Source of the DNA: Pseudomonadota bacterium
GTDB lineage: Bacteria > Cyanobacteriota > Vampirovibrionia > Obscuribacterales > Obscuribacteraceae
DNA length: 64,000 bases
Reading direction: 5' to 3'
NCBI GenBank assembly: GCA_021325555.1
Contig: JAJPGY010000040.1
Span: forward strand, 124,001 to 188,000
This document shows positions 40,948-49,561 of the stretch, piece after piece; the stretch's first letter is position 1, and the number at the start of each line of letters is the position of its first letter. A program made the translations under genes and the position numbers. Under the pieces are notes generated by a model. It did not search any database, was not told the DNA's origin, and worked only from the letters and a program-made list of their open reading frames with translations.

Positions 40948-42300
40948 ATGGCTCTGGCGCGCATCCGCCGCACGCGGGTCGACCAGCTGGTCGAGGAAGG
41001 CAACAAAACCGCCGAGGTCGTGCAGCGGTCGATAAGCGACCCCGACCGATTCATATCGGCCTGCCAGCTGGGCATCACGGTGGACACGCTTCTGCTGGGG
41101 GCGCTCGGCGAGCACATATTCGCCGAAGACCTGGTGAGGGCCCTGGTGATGACCGGGGTTTCGCCCTCATATCACGGCGCTTTGCTGCCCGCGGCCACAG
41201 CCGCCTGCTACGTGATCTCCTTCTCGTTGACCGCCTTCCTGCAAACAATTTTCGGCGAGCTCATCCCCAAGACCTGGACGTTCCAGCGCGCAGAATCGGT
41301 GATGATGTGGATCATCTGGCCGATGGAGTTCTGGTGCTGGATAACCGCGCCGTTCATCAAGCTGCTGAACGCGATCACCAGCTTGATCCTGCGCCTGGTG
41401 AACGTCAAGGAGCCGCCGAGCCATCACTTCGTGCACTCCGAGGAAGAGCTGAAGATGCTCGTCTCGGCCAGCCACGAGGAAGGGGTGATCCAGGAGGAGG
41501 AGGAGGAGATGCTGCACAGCGTCTTCGAGTTCGCCGACACCAAGGTGAGCGAGGTGATGACGCCGAGAACGGACATGGTCTGCATCGGCGCCAACGCCAC
41601 GGTGAAAGAGTTCCTGGCGACGGCGCTCAAGCACGGGCTGTCCCGGCTGCCAGTCTATGAGGACAATATTGACACCATATTCGGTATGGTGCACATTCGC
41701 GACGGGCTGCGCGCGCTCAACGAGAGCAAGGAGAACATGAAGGTCCGCGAGCTGGTGCGCAAGGTGCTTATCGTGCCGGAGAACAAGCCGGTCGGCGCCC
41801 TGCTGACCGAGTTCAGGCAGACGCAGACGCACATGGCGATCGTCATCGACGAATACGGCGGCACCAGGGGGCTGGCCACCATGGAGGATCTGATCGAGGA
41901 GCTGGTCGGGGAGATCTCCGACGAGTACGACCTCGAGCAGGTGCTCATCCAGGCTCAGGAAGACGGCACCTACGTGATAGACGGCAAGCTCTCTCTGGAA
42001 GAGGCGAACGAGGAGCTGGAGCTCGACATCGAGGACGAGGAGTTCAATACGATTGGCGGTCACGTGTTCGGGCGGCTGGGGCGGGAGCCGAAAGCCGGCG
42101 ATGAGGTTGCCGATGACGACTGGGTCCTGCGCGTGGAGGAGGCGGACAAGCACCGGATCATCAAGCTGCGCCTGATCCGCAAAACGCCGGCAGCGGCCGC
42201 GCCGGAGAAGGTCGGCGGCTCCGGGCGTAAGACCGGCGAGGCTGCCGCAGCTGAAAAAAAGTCGAAGTCCGTGGAAGCCTCGCCCCAGCTCGACCGCTGA
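40948..42300 (+). CDS. CNNM-type transporter/hemolysin-C family protein (DUF21 + CBS + CorC_HlyC)
   Basis: The product has a DUF21 membrane domain (remaining helices FSLTAFLQTIFGELIPKTWT, MWIIWPMEFWCWI), two CBS domains (VSEVMTPRTDMVCI, HGLSRLPVYEDNIDTIFGMV, VPENKPVGALLTEF, AIVIDEYGGTRGLATMEDL) and a CorC_HlyC domain (FNTIGGHVFGRLGREPKAGD). CNNM/CorC proteins move Mg2+ or other divalent cations. The annotated ATG at 40948 lies inside the first helix: in-frame codons from 40879 encode ELILIPILIFINAFFVASE, which the family needs, but no ATG, GTG or TTG precedes it after the TGA at 40876. A rare start (for example ATT at 40885) or a base missing from the sequence is likely. Confidence 0.85.
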   Translation: MALARIRRTRVDQLVEEGNKTAEVVQRSISDPDRFISACQLGITVDTLLLGALGEHIFAEDLVRALVMTGVSPSYHGALLPAATAACYVISFSLTAFLQTIFGELIPKTWTFQRAESVMMWIIWPMEFWCWITAPFIKLLNAITSLILRLVNVKEPPSHHFVHSEEELKMLVSASHEEGVIQEEEEEMLHSVFEFADTKVSEVMTPRTDMVCIGANATVKEFLATALKHGLSRLPVYEDNIDTIFGMVHIRDGLRALNESKENMKVRELVRKVLIVPENKPVGALLTEFRQTQTHMAIVIDEYGGTRGLATMEDLIEELVGEISDEYDLEQVLIQAQEDGTYVIDGKLSLEEANEELELDIEDEEFNTIGGHVFGRLGREPKAGDEVADDDWVLRVEEADKHRIIKLRLIRKTPAAAAPEKVGGSGRKTGEAAAAEKKSKSVEASPQLDR

Positions 42301-42316
42301 GTCCGGATCTCCTGAA

Positions 42317-43234
42317 ATGCCCCGATCCCACCACAGCCTCGCACCGGCAGCCACGCGGCAGGAGCTGCTCGCGCAGGCCAGGCGGTTTCACGCCAAAAAG
42401 CACCTCGGCCAGCACTTTCTCGTCGAGCCGGAGACGCTGGCGCGCATAGCGGGAGCCCTCCTGGCGGTCCCCGGGGATCGCGTGCTCGAGATCGGGCCCG
42501 GGCTGGGCTTTTTGACCGGTTATCTGGCCGCCACCGGCGCCCGCGTCACGGCCGTGGAGCTGGATTCCGCCTGCGTCGAGCGCCTGCGCAAAATGGCGCT
42601 GGACAACCTGGCGGTCGTGCAGGCAGACTTTCTCCAGTACGACGTAAGGCAACTTCTCGATCCTTCGCAGCCGGGAGCCGGGCTGAAGGTCGCGGGCAAC
42701 GTCCCCTATCAGATCACCTCCCGGATCGTCGCCCGTCTCTTCGGGGAGATCGGCGCCCCCTCGCCGTGGCTGGCCGCGCTCGACCGCGTGGTGCTGACGG
42801 TGCAGTTGGAGGTGGCCCGGCGTTTTGTCGCCACGCCCGGATCGAGGGACTACAGCCAGATCACGCTTTTGACGAACTATTATTCACGACCGTCCCTGCT
42901 CGAGGTCGTGCCGGCGGAAAGCTTCTTTCCCGTACCGCAGGTGGATTCCGCGGTGGTCGCCTTTGTCCCGCATGAGGCGCCGCCCGTCACCTGCGGCAAC
43001 CCCAGGCTCTTGAGGCAGATAATTCAAGCCGGCTTCAATCAGCGCCGTAAAATGCTGCGCAACAACCTGAGTTTTCTCGCCCTGGGACACGATGAGCTGC
43101 TGGCCGTCTTCAAGGGGCTCAATTTCGATCCGCAGGTGCGGGCGGAGCGGCTGTCGCTCGCCCAATTTGCTATGCTGACCGATGCCGTAACGGCCCGCAC
43201 CGGCAGCTCAAGAGCCGCCTCGAAGGATGCATAA
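42317..43234 (+). CDS. ksgA: 16S rRNA dimethyladenosine transferase KsgA/RsmA
   Basis: The 305-residue enzyme dimethylates two adjacent adenosines near the 3' end of 16S rRNA. Motifs: KKHLGQHFLVEPETL, VLEIGPGLGFLTGYL (SAM binding), AVELDSACVERLR, VAGNVPYQITSRIV (catalytic NVPY), and the C-terminal SFFPVPQVDSAVV and FNQRRKMLRNNL. Its last eight bases overlap the start of ispE, a common KsgA neighbour. Confidence 0.97.
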   Translation: MPRSHHSLAPAATRQELLAQARRFHAKKHLGQHFLVEPETLARIAGALLAVPGDRVLEIGPGLGFLTGYLAATGARVTAVELDSACVERLRKMALDNLAVVQADFLQYDVRQLLDPSQPGAGLKVAGNVPYQITSRIVARLFGEIGAPSPWLAALDRVVLTVQLEVARRFVATPGSRDYSQITLLTNYYSRPSLLEVVPAESFFPVPQVDSAVVAFVPHEAPPVTCGNPRLLRQIIQAGFNQRRKMLRNNLSFLALGHDELLAVFKGLNFDPQVRAERLSLAQFAMLTDAVTARTGSSRAASKDA

Positions 43235-44177
43235 GATAACCGCCGGCTGCCCGGCCAAGCTCAATTTGACTTTCGACATCACAGGCGAACTGCCGGGCGG
43301 CTATCACGAGATAGACACTCTTTTCCAGGCCGTCGACCTGGAGGACGAGATGACCTTCGAGTTCGCCCCGGCAGAGCAAACGGAGCTCAAGGTCGTGGAA
43401 GCGAACGGAAGCGCCGGCGGGCTGTTTCCGCTCGACGAGTCGAACCTGATCTGCCGGGCTGCCAGGCAGCTTTTGCGCTCGCTGCCGGAGGCCCCGCCCG
43501 TGAGCATGGTCGCCGCCGTGCGCAAGCGGATCCCCATGGGTGCCGGGCTGGCCGGCGGCAGCAGCAACGCGGCGGCCACGCTCCTGGCGCTCAACTACTA
43601 CCTCGGGCACCCGCTCGGGCTGGAGGAGCTGCTGGTGGCGGCAGGCCACGTCGGGGCGGATGTGCCGTTCTTCCTGGAGGGGGGCACCTGCCTGGGACGG
43701 CGCCGCGGCGATGAACTCAGCGTGGTCAGGCACTCGACCCGCCTCAATTTTCTCATCGTCAAGCCAGCCGGCCTGTCGATCGGCACCCCCTGGGCGTACT
43801 CCGCCTTCGACGACTTTGCCGGCGAAATACCGCCGGTCGACTCCATGGTCGCCGCAAAAGCGCTGGAGGCTGGCGATCTGGTGTCGGCAGCCGCCGCTTT
43901 CGGAAACGCCTTCGAGCCGGTTGTCTTCTCCGTCTATCCCAGGCTGGCGGAGATCCAGCAACGCCTGCTGAAGCTCGGCGCCTGGTGCTGCCATCTCACC
44001 GGCAAGGGACCGACCCTCTACGCGCTGGTGCCCGACCGCCAGGCAGCGCACGCCCTGCGCCGCCGGCTTAAGGATGAGCTGGCGGCCGACCCTTCCGCCG
44101 GGCGCCCCGATGAGGTAGATTGTTTCATCGCCGAATCGGTCGCCCACGGCGCCAGGCTGACCGGAGAGTCCAGGTGA
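43227..44177 (+). CDS. ispE: 4-diphosphocytidyl-2-C-methyl-D-erythritol kinase
   Basis: The 316-residue GHMP kinase phosphorylates CDP-methylerythritol in the MEP isoprenoid pathway. Motifs: PAKLNLTFDITGELPGGYHE at the start, the ATP-binding PMGAGLAGGSSNAAATLLAL, GADVPFFLEGGTCLGRRRGD, and the C-terminal motif near LTGKGPTLYALV (GSGP-like). It overlaps ksgA by eight bases, so the two are translationally coupled. Confidence 0.96.
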   Translation: MHKITAGCPAKLNLTFDITGELPGGYHEIDTLFQAVDLEDEMTFEFAPAEQTELKVVEANGSAGGLFPLDESNLICRAARQLLRSLPEAPPVSMVAAVRKRIPMGAGLAGGSSNAAATLLALNYYLGHPLGLEELLVAAGHVGADVPFFLEGGTCLGRRRGDELSVVRHSTRLNFLIVKPAGLSIGTPWAYSAFDDFAGEIPPVDSMVAAKALEAGDLVSAAAAFGNAFEPVVFSVYPRLAEIQQRLLKLGAWCCHLTGKGPTLYALVPDRQAAHALRRRLKDELAADPSAGRPDEVDCFIAESVAHGARLTGESR

Positions 44178-44204
44178 ACGGGCCTTGCTTGCGTGGAAGG
44201 AAAG

Positions 44205-44939
44205 ATGAAGAAAAAACTGAAAGCCAGATCACCGGTAAAAGCCGCTGCTAGTCCCGCCGTGAAAAAAGTGGCCGCCAGGAAGCCACCGGCGCCGGTGCCG
44301 AAGGTGAAAAAGGTCAGCGTCCGGCAAGCCCAGGAGATGATGGACATATTGTGCCGGACGTATCCGAACGCCGAGTGCGAGCTCAATTTCCGCAACGACT
44401 TCGAGCTTCTCATTGCCGTCATCCTCTCCGCGCAATGCACGGACGCCACCGTCAACAAGGTGACGCCGCACCTGTTCAAGCGCTTCCCCACACCCAAGGC
44501 TCTGGCCGAGGCGCCGCTCGATGAGATCAAACAGATCATTCGCCCCACCGGCTTCTTCAACGCCAAAGCGCAGAATATCCAGAAGTGCGCGATCTCTCTG
44601 GTCGAGAGATTCGGCGGCAGGGTGCCGACCACGCTCGAGGAGATGACGACCCTGGCCGGCGTCGGGCGCAAGACGGCAAACGCCGTGCTGGGGGTCGCCC
44701 ACGGTATGCCCGGCTGGACCGTGGATACCCATGTTCAGCGCCTGTCCAGGAGAATGGGTCTGACGGGAAACGACGATCCGGTTAGGATAGAGCAGGATCT
44801 TCAAAAGCTGTATCCAGGCCAGGACTGGTCGAAACTCTCAATCACCATGATCTGGCACGGCCGCCGCATGTGCTTTGCCCGCAAGCCCGATTGCCCGCGC
44901 TGCCCGATCAACCATATCTGCCCTTCGAGCCTGGTTTAG
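44205..44939 (+). CDS. nth: Endonuclease III
   Basis: This base-excision-repair DNA glycosylase/AP lyase removes oxidised pyrimidines. Motifs: LLIAVILSAQCTDATVNKV, LAGVGRKTANAVLG (HhH with catalytic Lys), VDTHVQRLSRRMGL (catalytic Asp) and a [4Fe-4S] loop C-x6-C-x2-C-x5-C (CFARKPDCPRCPINHIC). The 244-residue product has a Lys/Ala/Pro-rich N-terminal extension of about 35 residues. The ATG at 44205 is preceded by GGAAGG at four bases. Confidence 0.96.
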   Translation: MKKKLKARSPVKAAASPAVKKVAARKPPAPVPKVKKVSVRQAQEMMDILCRTYPNAECELNFRNDFELLIAVILSAQCTDATVNKVTPHLFKRFPTPKALAEAPLDEIKQIIRPTGFFNAKAQNIQKCAISLVERFGGRVPTTLEEMTTLAGVGRKTANAVLGVAHGMPGWTVDTHVQRLSRRMGLTGNDDPVRIEQDLQKLYPGQDWSKLSITMIWHGRRMCFARKPDCPRCPINHICPSSLV

Positions 44940-44951
44940 GTGGGCGGCGGC

Positions 44952-45695
44952 ATGAGTTGTCAGCGAAAGCTCGCGGCATCAATCGCCCTGCTTATCCTCC
45001 TGTGCGGCGCCGCCTGGTCGCAACAGCCGGGAGGCAAGCCGGCCCCGCACATCGGGTTTGCCCCGGACCACTTTGACTTCGGCAAGGTCAAGGAGGGCAT
45101 ACACGTGCGCCACACCTTCAAAGTGCTCAATTGCGGCGCGGCACCGCTGGCGATTGACAGGGTGCTCACCTCGTGCGGCTGCACGGTGCCGACCATGAAA
45201 ACAAAGATAATAGCCCCGGGACAGTCGGCGGATCTCGAGGTCGATCTGGACACCTCCCTCAAGACCGGCAAGGTGACCAAAAACATCGAGGTATTCTCCA
45301 ACGACCCGGACAAGCCGCACGCCATTATCAAGGTCAGCGTGAACGTGGAGGATCTGCACAGGGGCCTGAAACCCGCGGAGAAGGCCAAAATTTTCCTCGG
45401 CAAATGCGGCGTCTGTCACTGGCAGAGAGGGCTGGGACTGGAAGGCGCCGACCTCTTCAAGGCCGATTGCGGCATGTGCCACGGCGACATGGGGCAAGGA
45501 GCCATAGGTCCGGCGCTGGTTCCGCGCAATTATGCCGACAAGGAGATCTTCAACCACGCCAGGCAGGTGATCTCATACGGCAGCAAACGCCGTATCACCA
45601 TGCCCGCCTTTCTCACCGACGCCGGCGGGCCGCTGAGCCGGCAGGAGATCGACTCGATCATGAAATTTCTCGCCGAGGCATCGAAGAAGCACTAA
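44952..45695 (+). CDS. DUF1573 domain fused to a cytochrome c-like domain
   Basis: The 247-residue exported product (signal peptide near residues 6-22) has a DUF1573 domain with the hallmark VLTSCGCTVP (SCGC 74-77) and, after NVEDLHRGLK, a cytochrome c-like region with two CxxCH haem sites, CGVCH (152-156) and CGMCH (173-177). The second continues as in a class I cytochrome c (GQGAIGPALVPRNY, SYGSKRRITMPAF with a possible Met ligand). DUF1573 alone is common in Bacteroidetes and Planctomycetes; fusion to haem motifs is unusual. Located just after nth. Confidence 0.85.
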   Translation: MSCQRKLAASIALLILLCGAAWSQQPGGKPAPHIGFAPDHFDFGKVKEGIHVRHTFKVLNCGAAPLAIDRVLTSCGCTVPTMKTKIIAPGQSADLEVDLDTSLKTGKVTKNIEVFSNDPDKPHAIIKVSVNVEDLHRGLKPAEKAKIFLGKCGVCHWQRGLGLEGADLFKADCGMCHGDMGQGAIGPALVPRNYADKEIFNHARQVISYGSKRRITMPAFLTDAGGPLSRQEIDSIMKFLAEASKKH

Positions 45696-45750
45696 TATGT
45701 TTCCATAAGAAGATCTGAGCCCGCGCACGGCTCCTGGAAAGCAGGATGTA

Positions 45751-48700
45751 ATGGTAATGGAGATTGGGCAGGCAACGTGGAGCCCGCTTGCGAACCTGCA
45801 ATTTCGCTATCCCCTGAGGCGATACCAGAAAGAGATCATCGAGCTTGTCAACTTGAAGCTGGAGCGCGGCGAAAAAGAGCTGCACATCGTCGCTCCGCCC
45901 GGCGCCGGCAAGACAATCATCGGCCTGCAGATTATCAGCCAGTTCAAATGCAACAGCCTGGTGCTCTGCCCCAATACCACCATTCAGTCCCAGTGGGCAG
46001 CCAAAGCCGAGCTCTTCCTGCCGCCGGAGCTGGAGGGCTTCGGGACAGGCGAGTTCATCGGCACCCACGAAGACCGGCCGCTCAAGCCGATAACGCTCCT
46101 GACCTATCAGGTTCTCTCGACGCCCGGGCGAGAGCAGGAGTACCTGGAGAAGCTGGCCAGGCAATCGTGGGTGGAGGAGATGTGCCGCGGCATGTCTCTT
46201 TCCGCCGGAGAAGCCGAGCTGCGAATTCTCGAGCTGATGCAGAACAACCCCAGAGCATTCGCCCGGGAGATATCACGGCATGTGACACGGCTAAGGCGGA
46301 AGCTAACCGACGTGATGGATCTCAACGACGTGTTGCACACCAACGCGCTCGAGCTTTTGCAGGCGCTGCGGAGACAGCGGTTCGAGCTGGTTCTCTTCGA
46401 CGAATGCCACCATCTCACCGACTACTGGGCGGCGGTGATGACCCACCTGGTGAAAAGGCTGAATCACCCGGTGATAGTCGGCCTGACCGGGACGCCACCG
46501 GAAGGGAAGTCCGCCTCGCAGGAGAACCGCTATCTTTCGCTGGTCGGCGATATCGACTACCAGGTGCCGACGCCCGCCCTGGTGCGCGAAGGAGGGTTGG
46601 CGCCGTTTCAGGATCTGGCGTACTTCACCGAGCCGACGCCACAGGAGATGAGCTTCCTGGAGACGCAGCACGAGGAGTTCCACGCCGTGCTGGAGGAGCT
46701 GGCTCGTCCGGTTGACTCGGCGGACCAGTCGTTGCTCACTCAGTGGGTCTGGAAGCGGGTGCATGAGCTGGAGGGCGATAAGTGGGCTCAATTCGTGGAT
46801 AGCCAGCCGGATCTCGCGGCCGCCTTCATCAGGTTCCTGTGGAAGATGCACCTGCCCCTGCCGCACGCGGTCGAGCTGTCGGACGCCTTGCGGCAGGCGC
46901 CGCTCATCGATGACTGGATGCTCATCATCGAGGATTTCGCGCTCAAGTACCTGAAGACGAGCGCGCGCCGGGAAGACCACGAGCTTTACGCTCACATCAA
47001 GGACGCGATTCGCAAGCTCGGCTATGGGCTCACCGAGCAGGGCATAAGACGCCAGGCGTCGCCCGTCGACAGGGTGCTGGCGCACAGCCGCAACAAACCA
47101 CTGGCGGTGGCGGAGATCCTCGAGCTGGAGCACAGGAATCTGGAGGACCGGCTGCGGGCCGTCGTCGTCACCGATTTCGAGCAGATGTCCGCCACCACGG
47201 TAAGCTCACTAAAAGGTGTGCTCACCGCCGAGTCCGGCGGGGCTCTGGCGGTGCTCAGGGAGCTTCTGGCGGCCGGCATAAGCCAGTACGTCAACCCCTG
47301 CCTGGTCACCGGCTCGCTGCTTCTGGTGGACAGGCGGGTGACCGCTCAGTTCGTCCAGGCCGCGCGCGAGTACCTGCACAAGGAAGGGTTCTCATTCGAG
47401 CTGATCGTTCGCGAGGAGACGGACGCCCCCTACAGCGAGATCACGGCCGGGGTCTCCGACTGGGAAACGCGCCTGTACGTGGGATTGGCCACAGAGATAT
47501 TCGAACGGGGGATCGTCCGCTGCCTGATCGGCACGCGGGGGATCTTCGGCGAGGGATGGGACAGCCAGTCCCTCAACACCCTTATCGATCTGACGACAAC
47601 CACCTCGCCGGTGTCGGTCAAGCAGCTGCGCGGCAGATCCATTCGCCTGAACACGAGCGACCCGCTGGGTGCCCGCAAGGTGGCCAACAACTGGGACGTC
47701 GTCTGCATTGCGCCCTCGCTGGAAAAGGGGCTCAACGACTACCTGCGCTTTGCCCGCAAGCACGCGGGCTATTACGGCATCTCCGACGACGGGCACATCG
47801 AGTGCGGTGTCGGGCACGTGCACCCGTCTTTTTCCGAGCTGACCCCGGCCGAGGTGTTCGCCTCCGCCGGGGAGTTCAACAAGGAGATGATGGTGCGCGC
47901 GCTGGCGCGCGAGAAGATCTACGAGCTGTGGAAGGTCGGCCAGCCTTACAACAACAGAGAGCTCGGATGCGTGGAAGTGGGCCGGCTGCGGAAGTTTGCC
48001 CTGACGCCGCCGCACATAAGGACAAATATGAAGTACAAACCACATGCCCGGCAGCTTCGGGCTGCCCTCAACGGGGTGTGGTGGGAACACGCGGGGCTCG
48101 GCTCGGTATCATCGGCGGTGCTCATCTACCTCTTGTCGGCCTGGGGTGTGCCTGCCTTCGCAGCCGTGCTGCCGTTCCTTTTTTTCATGGAGCTTGGCCG
48201 GCGCAGGCACCGCGCTCTCTACGAACGCCTCAAGCAGAACATCTGCCGGCCCAACACGCAGGAATCATCGCTCCATGACTTTGCCGCCGCGGTGCTCTCA
48301 TCGCTGAAGGAGTTGAAGCAGCTGCCCCGCTCCGCCACGAGCGAGGACATTCAGGTGTCGGTAAGAGCTGACGGCTCGTATCGAATATTCCTCGATGGCG
48401 TCTCCGCGGAGCATTCCCGGCTCTTTGCCGGCGCGTTGAAAGAGGTGCTGGGGCCGGTCAGCAATCAGCCGTTTCTCATACCCAAATACGAGTACTCATT
48501 CCCCCGGGCCAAGACGGGCGACGACTCCGAGGACGCGTTTTTCAAGGCATACCTTGCCGGTCGCGCCGAGCCGAGGATAGCCAGCTATCACGCAGTTCCC
48601 AAAATCATCGCCCGGTCCGAGAAGGGGCGCCGGATCTTCGAGGACGCCTGGAACAAGTACGTGAGCCCGGGATTTATCGTCGCCACGCAGACCAAACCCG

Positions 48701-48762
48701 AGCTGCTGGAGCGCTACTTCGGCGCCGGACCGAGCATCTCCGAGCGGCTGTTGTGGACATGA
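45751..48762 (+). CDS. Large SF2 helicase with a C-terminal membrane hairpin
   Basis: The 1003-residue product has SF2 helicase motifs: Walker A APPGAGKT (48-55), motif II DECHH (217-220, DECH in place of DEAH), motif III TGTPP (246-250), a long insert of about 270 residues, then domain 2 with CLIGTRGIFGEGWDSQSLNT and motif VI QLRGRSIR (from 625). Unexpectedly, about residues 787-816 form a hydrophobic hairpin (SSAVLIYLLSAWGVPAFAAVLPFLFF) followed by a basic stretch, then a roughly 180-residue C-terminal domain I cannot identify. The gene stands alone, without methylase, nuclease or specificity subunit next to it, so a type I/III restriction role is not supported. Confidence 0.85.
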   Translation: MVMEIGQATWSPLANLQFRYPLRRYQKEIIELVNLKLERGEKELHIVAPPGAGKTIIGLQIISQFKCNSLVLCPNTTIQSQWAAKAELFLPPELEGFGTGEFIGTHEDRPLKPITLLTYQVLSTPGREQEYLEKLARQSWVEEMCRGMSLSAGEAELRILELMQNNPRAFAREISRHVTRLRRKLTDVMDLNDVLHTNALELLQALRRQRFELVLFDECHHLTDYWAAVMTHLVKRLNHPVIVGLTGTPPEGKSASQENRYLSLVGDIDYQVPTPALVREGGLAPFQDLAYFTEPTPQEMSFLETQHEEFHAVLEELARPVDSADQSLLTQWVWKRVHELEGDKWAQFVDSQPDLAAAFIRFLWKMHLPLPHAVELSDALRQAPLIDDWMLIIEDFALKYLKTSARREDHELYAHIKDAIRKLGYGLTEQGIRRQASPVDRVLAHSRNKPLAVAEILELEHRNLEDRLRAVVVTDFEQMSATTVSSLKGVLTAESGGALAVLRELLAAGISQYVNPCLVTGSLLLVDRRVTAQFVQAAREYLHKEGFSFELIVREETDAPYSEITAGVSDWETRLYVGLATEIFERGIVRCLIGTRGIFGEGWDSQSLNTLIDLTTTTSPVSVKQLRGRSIRLNTSDPLGARKVANNWDVVCIAPSLEKGLNDYLRFARKHAGYYGISDDGHIECGVGHVHPSFSELTPAEVFASAGEFNKEMMVRALAREKIYELWKVGQPYNNRELGCVEVGRLRKFALTPPHIRTNMKYKPHARQLRAALNGVWWEHAGLGSVSSAVLIYLLSAWGVPAFAAVLPFLFFMELGRRRHRALYERLKQNICRPNTQESSLHDFAAAVLSSLKELKQLPRSATSEDIQVSVRADGSYRIFLDGVSAEHSRLFAGALKEVLGPVSNQPFLIPKYEYSFPRAKTGDDSEDAFFKAYLAGRAEPRIASYHAVPKIIARSEKGRRIFEDAWNKYVSPGFIVATQTKPELLERYFGAGPSISERLLWT

Positions 48763-48768
48763 GGCCCT

Positions 48769-48791
48769 GGGGGCACGGGCTTCCCGCCCGC
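48769..48791 (+). repeat. Copy of dispersed GC-rich intergenic repeat
   Basis: GGGGGCACGGGCTTCCCGCC (continuing CGC) differs by about two bases from the copy at 61511-61533. It lies between the convergent helicase and TerB-like genes. Confidence 0.6.
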
Positions 48792-48834
48792 ACCAGGCGG
48801 AGCAAGTTCTTCAAAAGCCGGAGCGGACAATCGC

Positions 48835-49062
48835 CTAGCGCCTGGAGAGGTCGGCTCTCACGAGCAGGTCGGAGAGAATTTTCATGGCCTGCTCGTCCAG
48901 GGAATTTTCCTCAATGCACTTCTTGAGAAACTGCTTTTCCTCGTCGGTTACCTTTCCGTCGGACAGGATGAGGTCGTGCAGCACCCTTGCCTCGTACTTT
49001 GAGATCTTGTTGTCGTCTTCCAGAACCTGTCGCAACGCTTCATCAAGTGTCAATTTAGTCAC
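48835..49062 (-). CDS. Small TerB-like protein
   Basis: The 75-residue product resembles a fragment of a TerB-type helical domain: ARVLHDLILSDGKVTDEEKQ matches the DGxVxxEE core of TerB. It is cytoplasmic and acidic. The start is a GTG at 49062 with GGAGGGG five bases upstream. Full TerB domains are about 120-150 residues, so this is a short version or a distinct family. Function unknown. Confidence 0.7.
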   Translation of the reverse strand: MTKLTLDEALRQVLEDDNKISKYEARVLHDLILSDGKVTDEEKQFLKKCIEENSLDEQAMKILSDLLVRADLSRR

Positions 49063-49132
49063 GACATCCCCTCCGTCAGCTGCTCCAACTTGGAATTATA
49101 CTTAACGGTGGGTCAATCGTGGGGTATTAAAA

Positions 49133-49474
49133 ATGAGTCCGGAAGTGGCAGTAAAGGAGATCGGTCCCGGCGATCTGAAGCAGCGCCTTGAGGCGGGCGA
49201 GGAGATCGCCATTCTCGATGTCAGGGAGCCGCACGAGCTGGCGATTTGTAAGCTGGACAACACCTTTCACGTGCCGCTGGCGTCCCTGCCTGAACGCCTG
49301 GCAGAACTCGCTAGCTACAAGGACCGGGATCTGGTGGTTTACTGCCGCTCGGGCGGGCGAAGCGCGCGTGCCGCCGCTTTCCTGGTCCAGCAAGGCTTTC
49401 GCTTTGTCTACAACCTTCGCGGCGGCATCCTCGCCTGGTCCGACGAGGTCGACCCCACGATCGCCAGGTACTAG
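49133..49474 (+). CDS. Rhodanese-like sulfurtransferase
   Basis: The 113-residue single-domain rhodanese has the active-site loop VVYCRSGGRSARAA (catalytic Cys) and the preceding AILDVREPHELAICKLDNTF. It could carry sulfane sulfur for thiolation or detoxification; partner unknown. Cytoplasmic, no signal peptide. Upstream TATACT at 49097-49102 may serve as a -10. Confidence 0.93.
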   Translation: MSPEVAVKEIGPGDLKQRLEAGEEIAILDVREPHELAICKLDNTFHVPLASLPERLAELASYKDRDLVVYCRSGGRSARAAAFLVQQGFRFVYNLRGGILAWSDEVDPTIARY

Positions 49475-49561
49475 CCGCCGGACCCACCCTTGTCGCTCGC
49501 CCCCAGACCCGGCACCTGCTGTCAGACGACCGGCAGCGCGCACGGCGATAGCCCGCCCTTT

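Noticed and set aside
45751-48762. Type I or type III restriction subunit
   Set aside because: The helicase motifs could suggest it, but there is no methylase, specificity or nuclease gene next to it, and the membrane hairpin does not fit.
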